Positions 31,743 through 40,739 of a stretch of DNA of 64,000 nucleotides are shown here, one piece after another. A program made the position numbers and the translations under genes. The notes below the pieces were generated by a model. The model did not search any database and was not told the origin of the DNA. It saw only the letters and a program-made list of their open reading frames with translations. Source of the DNA: an uncultured Bryobacteraceae bacterium (lineage in GTDB: Bacteria; Acidobacteriota; Terriglobia; Bryobacterales; Bryobacteraceae); NCBI GenBank assembly GCA_937920635.1, contig CAKZUE010000054.1, positions 62,001-126,000 of the forward strand, read 5' to 3'. Every line of letters begins with the position of its first letter. Positions within the stretch are counted from its first letter, which is position 1.

Positions 31743-31748
31743 ATTATA
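31743..31748 (-). promoter_or_regulatory. -10 box for the SBBP propeller gene
   Basis: Perfect TATAAT on the minus strand, 41 nt before ATG 31701. No convincing -35 hexamer is seen. Confidence 0.5.
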
Positions 31749-31790
31749 CGAAGGGGGCGGGCGCCCAGGGTACGGAGCGGGGAGGCGGGA

Positions 31791-32069
31791 TCAGCCGGCC
31801 AGGACGAAGAAGCCGGACTCGACGCCGTCCTGAGTGACGCGGGTCCAGGCGACGCGGGCGCGGCCGCGGCGGCCCTCATGTTCGAAGACAACTTCCTGGC
31901 CGCAGGTCAGACCGGAGAAGCCGTGGGCAGCGCGGAAGCCGTGGTCGCTGATATCGAGGAGGCTGCCCTGCACGATGCGGGGTTCGAGGGAATCCTGGAG
32001 AACCAGTTTGACCGGGCCGCTGGCCGCCCGGCGGGCCTCACGCCGTTTTTCCTGCCAGCTGCGGCTCAT
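31791..32069 (-). CDS. PilZ-domain c-di-GMP receptor
   Basis: 92 residues, a stand-alone PilZ domain. Both c-di-GMP motifs are kept: RxxxR (RREAR, about 10-13) and DxSxxG (DISDHG, about 39-44). ATG 32069 is preceded by AAGGAG. Its start overlaps the 3' end of the sigma-54 activator gene by 32 nt, so they are probably co-transcribed. With an HD-GYP/GGDEF protein encoded divergently just upstream, it is the natural sensor of locally produced c-di-GMP. The regulated target is unknown. Confidence 0.88.
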   Translation of the reverse strand: MSRSWQEKRREARRAASGPVKLVLQDSLEPRIVQGSLLDISDHGFRAAHGFSGLTCGQEVVFEHEGRRGRARVAWTRVTQDGVESGFFVLAG

Positions 32070-33081
32070 GACCGCTCCTTCCATTGGCGTCGGCCGAAGG
32101 CGCGCGGGACGTCCGGCTTTCGCGCAGGAGCGCCGGCCCGCCTTCCTCTTCATATTGCCTGAGCTTGCGGCTGAGCGTACGGCGGGAGATGCCGAGCAGC
32201 GCGGCCGCCTTCTGGCGGTGGCCGCCGGTCTGTTCAAGCGCCTGACAGATGGCTTCGCGCTCGAGAGATTCCAGCCCATGCAGGACGATGGGCTGGCCGC
32301 AGCCGCGCGGGGCGGCCGCCAGGCCGAGGTGGCAGGGTTCGATGGGAGCGCCGGCAGCGGCGAGTGCGGCGCGGGTGAGCACATTGCGGAGCTCGCGGAC
32401 GTTACCGGGCCAGTGGTGGTTTTCGAGCATGGCAAGCGCCGCGCGGGTGAGTTTAGGTTGCGCCTCGTAGGAGGCGAGGAAGTGCTCGGCCAGCGGGGCG
32501 AGGTCTTCCGGGCGCTCGCGGAGCGGGGGCACGCGGAGCACGACCTGGCTCAGGCGGTGGTAAAGGTCGCTGCGGAAGCGGCCTTCGCGAACGGCGCGCT
32601 CGAGGTCGGCATTGGTGGCGGCGACGATGCGCACATCCACCTGGACCTTTTTGGTGCCGCCCAGGCGGTAATAGGGAACGCCGTCAAGGACGCGGAGGAG
32701 CTTGACCTGCATGCGGGGATCAAGTTCGCCGATTTCATCCAGGAAGAGGGTGCCGGTATGGGCAAGTTCGAACAGGCCGGGCTTGGGGGAGAAGGCGCCG
32801 CTGAAGGCGCCGCGCTCGTAGCCGAACAGTTCGCTTTCCAGGAGATGTTCCGGAAGCGCGCCGCAACTGAAGTCCACCCAGGGGCGGGCGCACCGGAGGG
32901 AGAAGTGGTGCACGGCGCGGGCGGCGAGCTCTTTTCCCGTGCCGCTTTCGCCGAGGATCAGAACGGCTGCCGGGGAGCGGGCGACGCGCTCGATGAGTTC
33001 GAACAGGGCGCGCATGGCGGGGCTGGCGAAAACCGCCGGCAGCCCCAACAGATCCAGCCTGATGGTGGCGCGGTCTGACAT
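32038..33081 (-). CDS. Sigma-54-dependent transcriptional activator
   Basis: 347 residues. The AAA+ core shows Walker A GESGTGKE (about 46-53), the sigma-54 contact loop GAFSGA (a variant of GAFTGA), Walker [12 protein letters not shown] and the sensor region [11 protein letters not shown]. The C-terminus is a Fis-type helix-turn-helix ([20 protein letters not shown]) and a basic tail. There is no receiver or GAF domain at the N-terminus (about 20 residues only), so control must come from expression or a partner protein. ATG 33081 is preferred to TTG 33087. It is divergent from the HD-GYP gene across ~125 nt. Confidence 0.9.
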   Translation of the reverse strand: MSDRATIRLDLLGLPAVFASPAMRALFELIERVARSPAAVLILGESGTGKELAARAVHHFSLRCARPWVDFSCGALPEHLLESELFGYERGAFSGAFSPKPGLFELAHTGTLFLDEIGELDPRMQVKLLRVLDGVPYYRLGGTKKVQVDVRIVAATNADLERAVREGRFRSDLYHRLSQVVLRVPPLRERPEDLAPLAEHFLASYEAQPKLTRAALAMLENHHWPGNVRELRNVLTRAALAAAGAPIEPCHLGLAAAPRGCGQPIVLHGLESLEREAICQALEQTGGHRQKAAALLGISRRTLSRKLRQYEEEGGPALLRESRTSRAPSADANGRSGHEPQLAGKTA

Positions 33082-33206
33082 CGTCAACGCTGTTACGTTT
33101 ATCTTGCAGGAGGTTGACGAGAAAAGGGAGAGGGCAGTTCCGCACCCTGAGACGATGGGAAAACCTGAGCAATGCTGAGGAAATCACCTTAGTCCGGGGC
33201 CGCGTA

Positions 33207-35729
33207 ATGTTCCACGCCACAACCGCCGATGATTTGGGCATGAACGCCCACGGCGTGGGCCGAGCCTATATCCGGCTGGTCATCCTGGTGGCTGCCGCAC
33301 TGACAGTGCCGTCGCTGCTGACGTGGCAGGCGACGGAGCAGCTCCAGTTCCTGTCGTATCTGTTGTTGTCAGTTCTGGCGAGCTATTGGCAGGTGGGAGT
33401 GAATCAGGGGGGGCAACTCCTGCCGGCGAGCCTGCTGTTTGTGATGATCGGGCTGCGGGCGCTGGGGGGAGAGCAGGCGATCGTGCTGGGGGCGCTGAAC
33501 GGAGCGGCGATCGAGCTGGGGGCGCGGCGAGGGGAGAGGAAGTCGGCGGAACGGATTCTGTTCTCGGTGGCGCTGTGGAGTCTGGCGATGGCGGCGGGGG
33601 ATTACGCTTTGCGGGGCGTGGCGCCAGCGTCCGCAAGGCGCGAGCTGGCGGCGGCGGTGAGCGCGGTGCTGGCGGGCGTGGCGGTATTCCTGCCACTGTC
33701 GTTTCTGGATGTGGTGAGGCAGGCGCTGGAAGAGGGGAGGCGGCTGGGGCAGATCTGGAAGGAGCGCCACTTCTGGATGATGCCGTACTATGTGGCGGCA
33801 TCCTTGCTGTCGGCGCTGTTTGATCTGGCGCGGATCCAGTTCGGGTGGCAGATCCCGCTGCTGTTGCTGCTGGCGTTGTACCTGCCATACCGTGCCTATC
33901 TTCTGTACCTGGAAAAGGTGGAGGCGGGGCTGCGGCACGCCGAGGAGATGGCATCGCTGCACCTGCGAACGATCGAGGCGCTGGCGCTGGCTATCGACGC
34001 CAAGGACGAGACGACGCAGGAGCACTTGCAGCGGGTGCAGGTCTACGCCATGGAGATCGGGAGGGATTTGAGGCTGAGCGCAGAGGAACTGGAGGCGCTG
34101 CGGGCGGCGTCGCTGCTGCATGACATCGGGAAGCTGGCGGTGCCGGAGCATATCATCTCGAAGCCGGGCAAGCTGACGCCGGAGGAGTTCGAGCGGATGA
34201 AGATCCATCCGGTGGTGGGGGCGCAGATCCTGGAGCGGGTGCGTTTCCCGTATCCGGTGGCGCCGATCGTGCGGTCCCATCATGAGAGGTGGGACGGGAG
34301 CGGATATCCGGACAAGCTGAAGGGCGAGGAGATCCCGATCGGAGCGAGAATTCTGAGCGTGGTGGACGCGCTGGACGCGCTGGCGACGGACCGGCAATAC
34401 CGCAAAGCCCTGCCGCTGGACGAGGCGGTGGGCGTGATCCTGAGCGAGGCGGGCAAGGCGTTCGACCCGAAGGTGGTGGAGGTGCTGGCGAGGCGCTACC
34501 GCGAGCTGGAGAAGATGGCGCGCTCGCGGCAGGTGGAGGACCTGAAGCTGGCCAAAAACTTCGACATCCAAGGCGGCGAGGCGCCTGCGGCAGGTTTCCA
34601 GAGGGCGGCTGAGCCCGCCGGCGAGCAGCCGGATTTCCTGAATCAGATCGCCTCCGCGCGGCAGGAGGCACACGAGTTGTTCGAGCTGGCGCATGACCTG
34701 GGCACATCGCTCAGCCTGGATGAGACGCTGTCGGTGCTGAGCGTCAGGCTGCAACGGATCGTGCCGTTCGACGCGATGGCGGTGTACCTGTTGAAGGAAC
34801 AGGTGCTCGAACCGGTCTTCGTGGTCGGCGAGAATGCACGGCTGTTTTCCTCCCTGCGCATTCCGCTGGGGCAGGGGCTGTCCGGATGGGTAGCCGAGAC
34901 CGGGCGGGAGATCCTGAACGGAAATCCGAGCGTGGAGCCGGGATACCTGAACGACGATTCGAAGTTTTCGACCCTGCAATCGGCGCTGGCGGCGCCGTTG
35001 GAGGGGCTCAACGGCGTGGTGGGGGTGGTGACGCTATACCGGGCTGAGCGGAATGCTTTCAGCAAAGACCATCTGCGGATCCTGCTGGCAATCAGTTCCA
35101 AGCTGGCGCTGGCGGTGGAAAACGCGCTGCGGTACAAGCAGGCGGAGAGTTCGGCCACGACGGACTTTCTGACCGGGCTGCCCAACGCGCGGTCGCTGTT
35201 CCTTCATCTCGACGGGGAACTGGCGCGGGCGCGGCGGCAGAGCGAGCCGCTGACGGTGGCGGTCTGCGACGTGGACAATTTCAAACTGATCAACGATCAG
35301 TGCGGCCATTTCGAGGGCAACCGCCTGTTGCGGGTCCTGGGCGAGGCCCTGCGGACGCGCTGCCGCGAGTACGACTATGTGGCCCGGATGGGGGGCGATG
35401 AGTTTGTGCTTGTCTTCAGCGGACTGAACCGGGACTCGGCGCCGCTGCGCCTCGGACAGTTCAAGCACGCCGTGGAGGAGGACGTGCATCAGCGCACGGG
35501 CTACGATCTGATCCTGTCGATGGGGTGGGCTTCCTACCCCGACGACGGCGCCGACGCGGAAGACCTGCTGGCGATGGCTGACCGGGAGATGTACCGCGCC
35601 AAGGAGCAGAGCGAGTCGCGGCGGAAGGCGCGCACACGGTGGCTGCAGTGGGTGCAGGCCCCGATGGAAGGCTCCGCGATTCAGCAAACGCGCGGCGTTC
35701 AGGAGCGCAGCCTGGGCACGACGCGGTAG
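33207..35729 (+). CDS. Membrane HD-GYP + GAF + GGDEF c-di-GMP turnover protein
   Basis: 840 residues. The first ~240 residues form a MASE-like sensor with about eight membrane segments. An HD-GYP phosphodiesterase domain follows (HDIGKLAVPEHII; HHERWDGSGYP), then a GAF domain (LSLDETLSVLSVRLQRIVPF; GQGLSGWVAETG) and a diguanylate cyclase domain with intact MGGDEF. No inhibitory RxxD motif is obvious five residues before GGDEF. It can in principle both make and break c-di-GMP, with the GAF domain choosing. ATG 33207 is tentative; ATG 33240 is possible. It overlaps the convergent permease gene by 31 nt. Confidence 0.88.
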   Translation: MFHATTADDLGMNAHGVGRAYIRLVILVAAALTVPSLLTWQATEQLQFLSYLLLSVLASYWQVGVNQGGQLLPASLLFVMIGLRALGGEQAIVLGALNGAAIELGARRGERKSAERILFSVALWSLAMAAGDYALRGVAPASARRELAAAVSAVLAGVAVFLPLSFLDVVRQALEEGRRLGQIWKERHFWMMPYYVAASLLSALFDLARIQFGWQIPLLLLLALYLPYRAYLLYLEKVEAGLRHAEEMASLHLRTIEALALAIDAKDETTQEHLQRVQVYAMEIGRDLRLSAEELEALRAASLLHDIGKLAVPEHIISKPGKLTPEEFERMKIHPVVGAQILERVRFPYPVAPIVRSHHERWDGSGYPDKLKGEEIPIGARILSVVDALDALATDRQYRKALPLDEAVGVILSEAGKAFDPKVVEVLARRYRELEKMARSRQVEDLKLAKNFDIQGGEAPAAGFQRAAEPAGEQPDFLNQIASARQEAHELFELAHDLGTSLSLDETLSVLSVRLQRIVPFDAMAVYLLKEQVLEPVFVVGENARLFSSLRIPLGQGLSGWVAETGREILNGNPSVEPGYLNDDSKFSTLQSALAAPLEGLNGVVGVVTLYRAERNAFSKDHLRILLAISSKLALAVENALRYKQAESSATTDFLTGLPNARSLFLHLDGELARARRQSEPLTVAVCDVDNFKLINDQCGHFEGNRLLRVLGEALRTRCREYDYVARMGGDEFVLVFSGLNRDSAPLRLGQFKHAVEEDVHQRTGYDLILSMGWASYPDDGADAEDLLAMADREMYRAKEQSESRRKARTRWLQWVQAPMEGSAIQQTRGVQERSLGTTR

Positions 35730-37084
35730 CGGTAGACGAGCGCGCCGGAGATCAGGGTGAGCGCCGCGGCGGTGGAGATGACCGGCGCGAAGCGCAAACC
35801 CGCCACGACGAGCCACAGCCCCGGCACAACAAACAACAGGGGAACCACCGGCCAGGCGAAGCTGACGGGGGCCAGTTTCTGCCAGTCGGGCCTCCTCCGC
35901 AGCCAGAAGAGGCTGGCCACGGCGAGCATCGCGAAGAGATTCAGCAGGTAGCCGATGTAAGTCATCAGATTGCCGAAGTTGACCAGGGTCATCAGCATCG
36001 CGCAGGCGCCCTGGAAGAGAATGGCGGGCACGGGCGTGCGCCACTTTGGATGCACCCAGGCGGCCGAGGGAAGGAACGCGCCATTTTTCGCCATCGCGTA
36101 ATACAGGCGCGGCCCGATGGTCACCATCGCGTTCACCGTGGACATCAGACTGACGGCCAGCAGCCCGCTGAAGACGCCGGCGGCTTCAGGACCGAACAGG
36201 GCGCGCGCGGTGACGCTGCCGATGGCCAGCACGCCCTTCATCTGCTCGAGCGGCATGGCGTAGATGAACACCACGTTGAACAGGATGTAGAGGATGCCCA
36301 CCGTGATCGTGCCGATGGCCAGCGCCATGGGCAGCGTGCGTTCGGGTTTTTTCAATTCCTCGGCGATGTAGGTAGCGGCGTTCCATCCGCTGTAGCCGAC
36401 GTAGATCCAGAAGAGGCTGAGGGCGAACTGCGCGGCCAGAGGGGTGGAGGAGGTCCGCACGGCTGTCTGGGACAGATGCGACCAGTCGCCCTGGCCGACG
36501 GCGAGGCCGAAGGCGATGAAGGCCACCATGACGAGCACCTTGATCGACGTGAGCGTGTTCTGGATGCGCGCGATGAATTCCACGCCGAACAGGTTGAGAA
36601 CCGTGAAGACGAGGATGAGCGTAGCGGCCGCCAGTTGGGCGCCGCCCGCTTCGATGCCGATTTCGCCCCAGGTGCGCCGGAACCAGACGTTTTCCTGCCG
36701 AAGCGCGGGGAAGAAATAGCCGAGGTAATTCGAGAATGCCAGCGCCGCTGTCGCCACGGGCGCGCTGAAGCCGGCGAAGAAGCTCACCCATCCGCTCATG
36801 AACCCGAGCGTCGGCCCATAGGCGCGCGTCAGGTAGACATATTCGCCGCCCGAGGCGGGGAAGTTCACGCCCAACTCGGAATAGGAAAGCGCGCCGGCCA
36901 GCGCCACGACGCCACCTACCAGCCAGATGACGAGCACGAGCCGGGGGTCGCCCAGATCGCCGGCGAGGAAGCCGGTGGAGGTGAAGATGCCCGTGCCCAC
37001 CATGTTGGAGATGACGAGCGCGGTGGCGCTGAACAGGCCCAGACGCCTGAGCAGCCCGGGCGTGGAAGCCGATGCCATTGCCAT
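35699..37084 (-). CDS. APC-family amino acid permease
   Basis: 461 residues with about 12 membrane segments. The family start is NMVGTGIFTSTGFLAGDLGD, with an unwound glycine-rich helix, then SYSELGVNFPASGGEYVYLTRAYG and a YIAEELKKPERTLP loop, as in LAT/APC exchangers and GadC/PotE relatives. It moves amino acids across the inner membrane; the substrate is not readable. ATG 37084 or, more likely, ATG 37078, because a TACAAT box ends 8 nt before the latter. The 3' end overlaps the convergent HD-GYP gene by 31 nt. Confidence 0.88.
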   Translation of the reverse strand: MAMASASTPGLLRRLGLFSATALVISNMVGTGIFTSTGFLAGDLGDPRLVLVIWLVGGVVALAGALSYSELGVNFPASGGEYVYLTRAYGPTLGFMSGWVSFFAGFSAPVATAALAFSNYLGYFFPALRQENVWFRRTWGEIGIEAGGAQLAAATLILVFTVLNLFGVEFIARIQNTLTSIKVLVMVAFIAFGLAVGQGDWSHLSQTAVRTSSTPLAAQFALSLFWIYVGYSGWNAATYIAEELKKPERTLPMALAIGTITVGILYILFNVVFIYAMPLEQMKGVLAIGSVTARALFGPEAAGVFSGLLAVSLMSTVNAMVTIGPRLYYAMAKNGAFLPSAAWVHPKWRTPVPAILFQGACAMLMTLVNFGNLMTYIGYLLNLFAMLAVASLFWLRRRPDWQKLAPVSFAWPVVPLLFVVPGLWLVVAGLRFAPVISTAAALTLISGALVYRYRVVPRLRS

Positions 37085-37086
37085 GC

Positions 37087-37092
37087 ATTGTA
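37087..37092 (-). promoter_or_regulatory. TACAAT -10 box next to the permease start
   Basis: TACAAT on the minus strand, ending 2 nt before ATG 37084 and 8 nt before ATG 37078. Transcription would begin at or next to the second ATG, giving a leaderless mRNA. Confidence 0.5.
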
Positions 37093-37173
37093 CTGGAGGG
37101 TCACCGTCTGCCGCTGTGAAGTGCCGCCGCGCCGGGGCTCAAAAAGGGGGGCGTGCCTCCAGCGCCGCATCCG

Positions 37174-39318
37174 TTACGGAATCGGCTTCCGGGCAGCCGG
37201 ATTGCCCGTGGGCGGCGGGGCGGAGTCTTCCTGCGCGGGCGGACCAAGGAGTTCGAGCAGGTGCGGCCGCAGCGCATCCGCCCATGCCTCGTAACCCGGA
37301 AGCGCGAGATGGACGCGGTCGGCCTCGAGCAGAAGGCCTGACAGCCCCGTCCGGGCGGTCAGGAAACGGTTGCCAAAGTCCACGAAGCGGACCTGCTCTC
37401 CAGCGAGCTTCGCGAGCTCCTGATTGATGAGCGGAATGGTGGCGCGGTGGACGGGGTTGTCGCCCCGCGGCGTGATGCCCATCAGGATGATGTGCGCGCC
37501 GGGGGCCTTCTCGTGGACCGTGGCGATAATGGCGCGGATTCCCTCGACGATCCAGCCCACGGAATCGCGGCCAAGATTGTTGGTTCCGGCCATCAGCACG
37601 ACGACTTTCGGGTTCACGCCGTCGAGCCCGCCGTTCCGGATGCGCCACAGAATATTGCGCGTGGTGTCGCCGCCCCAGCCGAAATTGGCGGCGTTCCAGC
37701 CAAAAAATGTCTTCTTCCAATGCTCTAAAAGATGAGGATAATCGAGAGCTCCCCATCGCCGGGTGATGGAATTGCCGAGAAAATAGAGGTCGATTTTGCC
37801 CTTTTTTGTTTTTTCCAGAAGCTCGGCGTGGGCCTCCAGCGAGTTGGCGTCGAGGCGCGGCACGGGCTCGTCCGGCGGAAATTGCGGATGCGGAGGCGCT
37901 TTCCAGCCGAGCTTGCCGGAAGCCCAGGGGATGAAATACTTCCAGTTGGGTCCGTCGGTGTGGCCGCCGTCATGCTGCCGCCAGGCGAGTTCGCCGTCCA
38001 GAAGCCCGGTATTGACGGGCGGCATCTTCGCAACCCGGTAATCCTCTGTTACGCCGAGATCCTTCGCGCCGAGCAGGCGCCAGGCAGGCCCGGCGGCCAC
38101 GGCAGCCATGAAAGAACCCTGCTGATCGAGCCATTTGGCGTCGCCTTTCTCCGGAATTCCATAGCTGACAAAGACGAGCCGCGGCGCGCAGAGCGCCAGC
38201 AACTGGTGGGAATCGACAGGAATATCGCCCGCATTTTTGCTCCCGAAATCAGATTCCGCTGCTCCGTATTTCAGGAAATTGCCGGCCATCCAGTGGTATT
38301 CCCCGGCCCCGGTGAGATTCTCGACGGCTTCGCCGAAGTTCCTCCTGTGGGGCTTGACGCCGCCCTCGCCGGAAGAACCGATCAGAGCCACGGCGAAGCG
38401 GGCATCGAAGGCCATCGTCACCAGCGCCGCCTTGCCAAAGCGCGAGACGCCTTCAATACCCACGCGCTTCGCATCGACGGAAGGATCGGTTTCGAGAAAG
38501 TCGAGCGCCCGCGAGGCGCCCCAGGCCCAGGCGCGCAGCGCGCCCCAGTCATCGGGCTTCCGCGGGCGGCCTCGATTGGCGAGGCCGATGATGCCTTTGG
38601 TGAGCCCCGCACCGTTGTCGGCCTGGATGCTGGTTGGGCTCAGCAGAGCGTAGCCCCAGCCGGCGCCGATCAATTGCACCGTGGCGGGAGGATCGGGACC
38701 GGCCAGGGCGGCGAATCTGGCGAACGCGGGCGGCACCGGGTCGGACGGAAAGGCGGGACGTCCGAACAGGATCATCAGCGGCACGGGCTGTTTGATCCAT
38801 GCGGGCGTCACCACGACCATCTGGATTTCCACCTCAATTTCCGGGAATTCGCGGTTGTCGGCGCGGCCGCGCAGTTCGCGGGCCAGACTGGGAAACGGTC
38901 CGGCCTTGTCTTCCGCAGTTCTGACGACGCGCCACTCGATTTTCGGCGCATCCGGCGGGACGCGCCCATAGACTTCGCGCTCGAAGTCCTCGGCGATCTC
39001 CGGCCGCCGCCTCTTCCACCAAAGTTCAGGCGTAGTGACGGGGCTGCCGTCCTTCAGCCGCAGCAGTTCGGGGTAGCCGGGAAACGGGTTGGCCTTCGAT
39101 TCGTCGTAGTTGGCCGCGTTGGGGGCCTTCTCATTCCCGCTCGGCCCCGGGCGCAGGGCGCGGATGCCGAGCTGCTGCATCATGTGTTTGTGATCGTCGG
39201 CGGTGGTCCAGCGGCGCGTGTCCGGCGCCTGCTGCGCGGCGAGCGAAGGCGGAGCCGCCAGCAGCCAGCCGGCCACCAGCCAGAGAGCGGCGGCGCCGCC
39301 GAAGGCTGAGACTTTCAT
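37174..39318 (-). CDS. CE15-like esterase fused to an SGNH/GDSL esterase
   Basis: 714 residues from ATG 39318, with a signal peptide (ALWLVAGWLLAAPPSLAAQQ). Residues ~90-470 match CE15 glucuronoyl esterases: GVSRFGKAAL (Ser292; family form GCSRxGKxA), GSSGEGGVKPHRRNFGE and QHDGGHTDG with the likely His. Residues ~505-690 are an SGNH hydrolase: FLGNSITRRWG (Ser517), NFGWGGDTTRN, MAGTNN (Asn580) and DRVHLALPGY (Asp/His). CE15 enzymes split lignin-glucuronoxylan esters and SGNH enzymes often remove acetyl groups from xylan, so a two-step hemicellulose de-esterifying enzyme is likely. Substrates are inferred. TATGAT about 50 nt upstream may be its -10. Confidence 0.82.
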   Translation of the reverse strand: MKVSAFGGAAALWLVAGWLLAAPPSLAAQQAPDTRRWTTADDHKHMMQQLGIRALRPGPSGNEKAPNAANYDESKANPFPGYPELLRLKDGSPVTTPELWWKRRRPEIAEDFEREVYGRVPPDAPKIEWRVVRTAEDKAGPFPSLARELRGRADNREFPEIEVEIQMVVVTPAWIKQPVPLMILFGRPAFPSDPVPPAFARFAALAGPDPPATVQLIGAGWGYALLSPTSIQADNGAGLTKGIIGLANRGRPRKPDDWGALRAWAWGASRALDFLETDPSVDAKRVGIEGVSRFGKAALVTMAFDARFAVALIGSSGEGGVKPHRRNFGEAVENLTGAGEYHWMAGNFLKYGAAESDFGSKNAGDIPVDSHQLLALCAPRLVFVSYGIPEKGDAKWLDQQGSFMAAVAAGPAWRLLGAKDLGVTEDYRVAKMPPVNTGLLDGELAWRQHDGGHTDGPNWKYFIPWASGKLGWKAPPHPQFPPDEPVPRLDANSLEAHAELLEKTKKGKIDLYFLGNSITRRWGALDYPHLLEHWKKTFFGWNAANFGWGGDTTRNILWRIRNGGLDGVNPKVVVLMAGTNNLGRDSVGWIVEGIRAIIATVHEKAPGAHIILMGITPRGDNPVHRATIPLINQELAKLAGEQVRFVDFGNRFLTARTGLSGLLLEADRVHLALPGYEAWADALRPHLLELLGPPAQEDSAPPPTGNPAARKPIP

Positions 39319-39447
39319 AGACGCTTGATCCTGGGAGCAGGCCGTTGTCCGGCGTGCACCCGGAATCATATCAAGGCAGGCAAGCCCGGCCCGGAGGACG
39401 GTTCAGAGCGTCCCGCGTCCCGCTTCGATTGCTGGGCTGCGGCGGCG

Positions 39448-39873
39448 TCAACCGCGCAACAGGACAGCATGGCGGGAAGCCTTTGCGAGCTTCTCGTCGA
39501 AGGTGACCAGCTTGCCGCCGCGGTGGCAGGCCAGGCCGAGCAGGTAAAGATCCGTGACGTGCTGGTGACCCTCCAGGGGCACACCGGACAGGCGGATGGC
39601 CTCCGGGAGGGCGATGTCCATCGGCCAGAACTCGTGCCTGGAGTCCTTCGAATTCTCCAGGAGCAACTGGAGGGCCTCCTGCGGCTGCACATGGCCGAGG
39701 GTGAGGGCCGGATTCGACAGCAGCCGGACGAAGCCGGCCTCGGTGAGCGCGCACGTCGCCCATGCCTGATTCCGGTGGGAAGCGAACCAGCGCCGGGCCG
39801 CGGCGTGGCCCGTGTGCCGTGGCCAGAACAGAGCCAGAAGGACATTGACGTCGAGCAGGTTCGCTCCGCTCAC
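39448..39873 (-). CDS. vapC: PIN-domain toxin (VapC family)
   Basis: 141 residues. The PIN nuclease acidic residues are in place: LLDVNVLLALFW (first Asp), CALTEAGFVRLL (Glu), HVTDLYLLGLA (Asp) and LVTFDEKLAKA (last Asp). VapC toxins cleave tRNA or rRNA. ATG 39873 overlaps the stop of the antitoxin gene by 4 nt (ATGA), the standard antitoxin-first order on the minus strand. The pair lies between an esterase gene and an exported flavodoxin, with no mobile-element marks visible. Confidence 0.9.
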   Translation of the reverse strand: MSGANLLDVNVLLALFWPRHTGHAAARRWFASHRNQAWATCALTEAGFVRLLSNPALTLGHVQPQEALQLLLENSKDSRHEFWPMDIALPEAIRLSGVPLEGHQHVTDLYLLGLACHRGGKLVTFDEKLAKASRHAVLLRG

Positions 39874-40100
39874 TCTTGCTCCTGTTCGAGGATCTGGCAG
39901 ACCTCGCGCGGCGTAATCCTGGGGAGGTCTTGCGGGGGATCGAAGATGAGCAGCCCGTCCACCACCTTCGTCGGCATGCGCGCCTGGGCGGCCCTGAGCA
40001 CCAGCTCGGAAACGGCCTTGCCCAATCCGATGCGGCGGCGCCGTGCGTGGCGGAGGGCAATTCTGTAGGCGGCGTCATCCAGATGCAGAGTCGTCCTCAC
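39870..40100 (-). CDS. vapB: Ribbon-helix-helix antitoxin (VapB-like)
   Basis: 76 residues. The N-terminus MRTTLHLDDAAYRIA is the beta strand and first helix of a ribbon-helix-helix DNA-binding domain, and LGKAVSELVLRAA is its second helix. The C-terminal part (LLIFDPPQDLPRITPREV) would wrap and block the toxin. It should repress its own promoter together with VapC. Confidence 0.85.
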   Translation of the reverse strand: MRTTLHLDDAAYRIALRHARRRRIGLGKAVSELVLRAAQARMPTKVVDGLLIFDPPQDLPRITPREVCQILEQEQE

Positions 40101-40163
40101 AATTTGATGATACTCCAGGAGTTCAGTAGATGATAAGTGCCAAGAATGATGCCAAGCATTCTC

Positions 40164-40709
40164 TTATGGCATCCTCAGGGTGAATCTGGCGAACCGTTCA
40201 CCGAAGCGGCGGGCGTCTTCCCGCGCAGCAGGCGTGACGCTCCCGAACGCCTGGGGGCCAAGAGAGCCATAGCCGCCTTCGATGACGCCGCCGATGACGA
40301 CGAAGCGCAGCGACAGCAGCGAGGCGATGACGTCGAGCCGCGCCAGATCCGCTCCGTTGGAGGGCGAGCCCGAGGTGACGAAGACGCCGCCGGTCTTCCC
40401 TTCCCCGTATGACGGACCCAGCACGCGCCCCAGGCGGTCCAGGAACGACTTGGCCGCCGCGGAGAGCGTCTGCCAGTGAACGGGCGTGCCGAGGACAATG
40501 CCGTCCGCGGCGCGGATCTCCCCGTCCCGGACTTCCTGCATGGGCCTGACCGCGACACTGACGCCCTCGACGCGCATGGCGCCCTCGCCGACGGCTGTGG
40601 CGAGCGCCGCGGTGTTGCCGGTTTCGGAGTGAAACGCGACGAGGATGCGCCGCGGCTCGCCGCGCAGGGCGGCGGCGAGAATCAGTAAAATCGGAATTCC
40701 GCGCCTCAT
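40164..40709 (-). CDS. Exported flavodoxin/WrbA-like protein
   Basis: 181 residues. RILVAFHSETGNTAALATAV is the FMN phosphate loop of the flavodoxin fold, and VLGTPVHWQTLSAAAKSFLDR and TSGSPSNGAD are the other FMN loops of NAD(P)H:quinone oxidoreductases like WrbA. Unusually it starts with a signal-like stretch, MRRGIPILLILAAALRGE, suggesting export. ATG 40709 is chosen because a TACAAT box ends 7 nt upstream; the longer frame to 40835 runs through the divergent gene. The role could be quinone reduction at the membrane. Confidence 0.8.
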   Translation of the reverse strand: MRRGIPILLILAAALRGEPRRILVAFHSETGNTAALATAVGEGAMRVEGVSVAVRPMQEVRDGEIRAADGIVLGTPVHWQTLSAAAKSFLDRLGRVLGPSYGEGKTGGVFVTSGSPSNGADLARLDVIASLLSLRFVVIGGVIEGGYGSLGPQAFGSVTPAAREDARRFGERFARFTLRMP

Positions 40710-40716
40710 GCTGGCG

Positions 40717-40722
40717 ATTGTA
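40717..40722 (-). promoter_or_regulatory. TACAAT -10 box for the flavodoxin gene
   Basis: TACAAT on the minus strand with 7 nt to ATG 40709, so the transcript would be leaderless. It lies in a divergent gap of only 30 nt shared with the gene starting at 40740. Confidence 0.5.
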
Positions 40723-40739
40723 CGGCGCGGGCGGTTCCT

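Noticed and set aside
35639-37294. Plus-strand 551-codon open frame
   Set aside because: Antisense to the APC permease; His/Gln/Glu/Arg-rich without domains, a mirror of a hydrophobic membrane protein.
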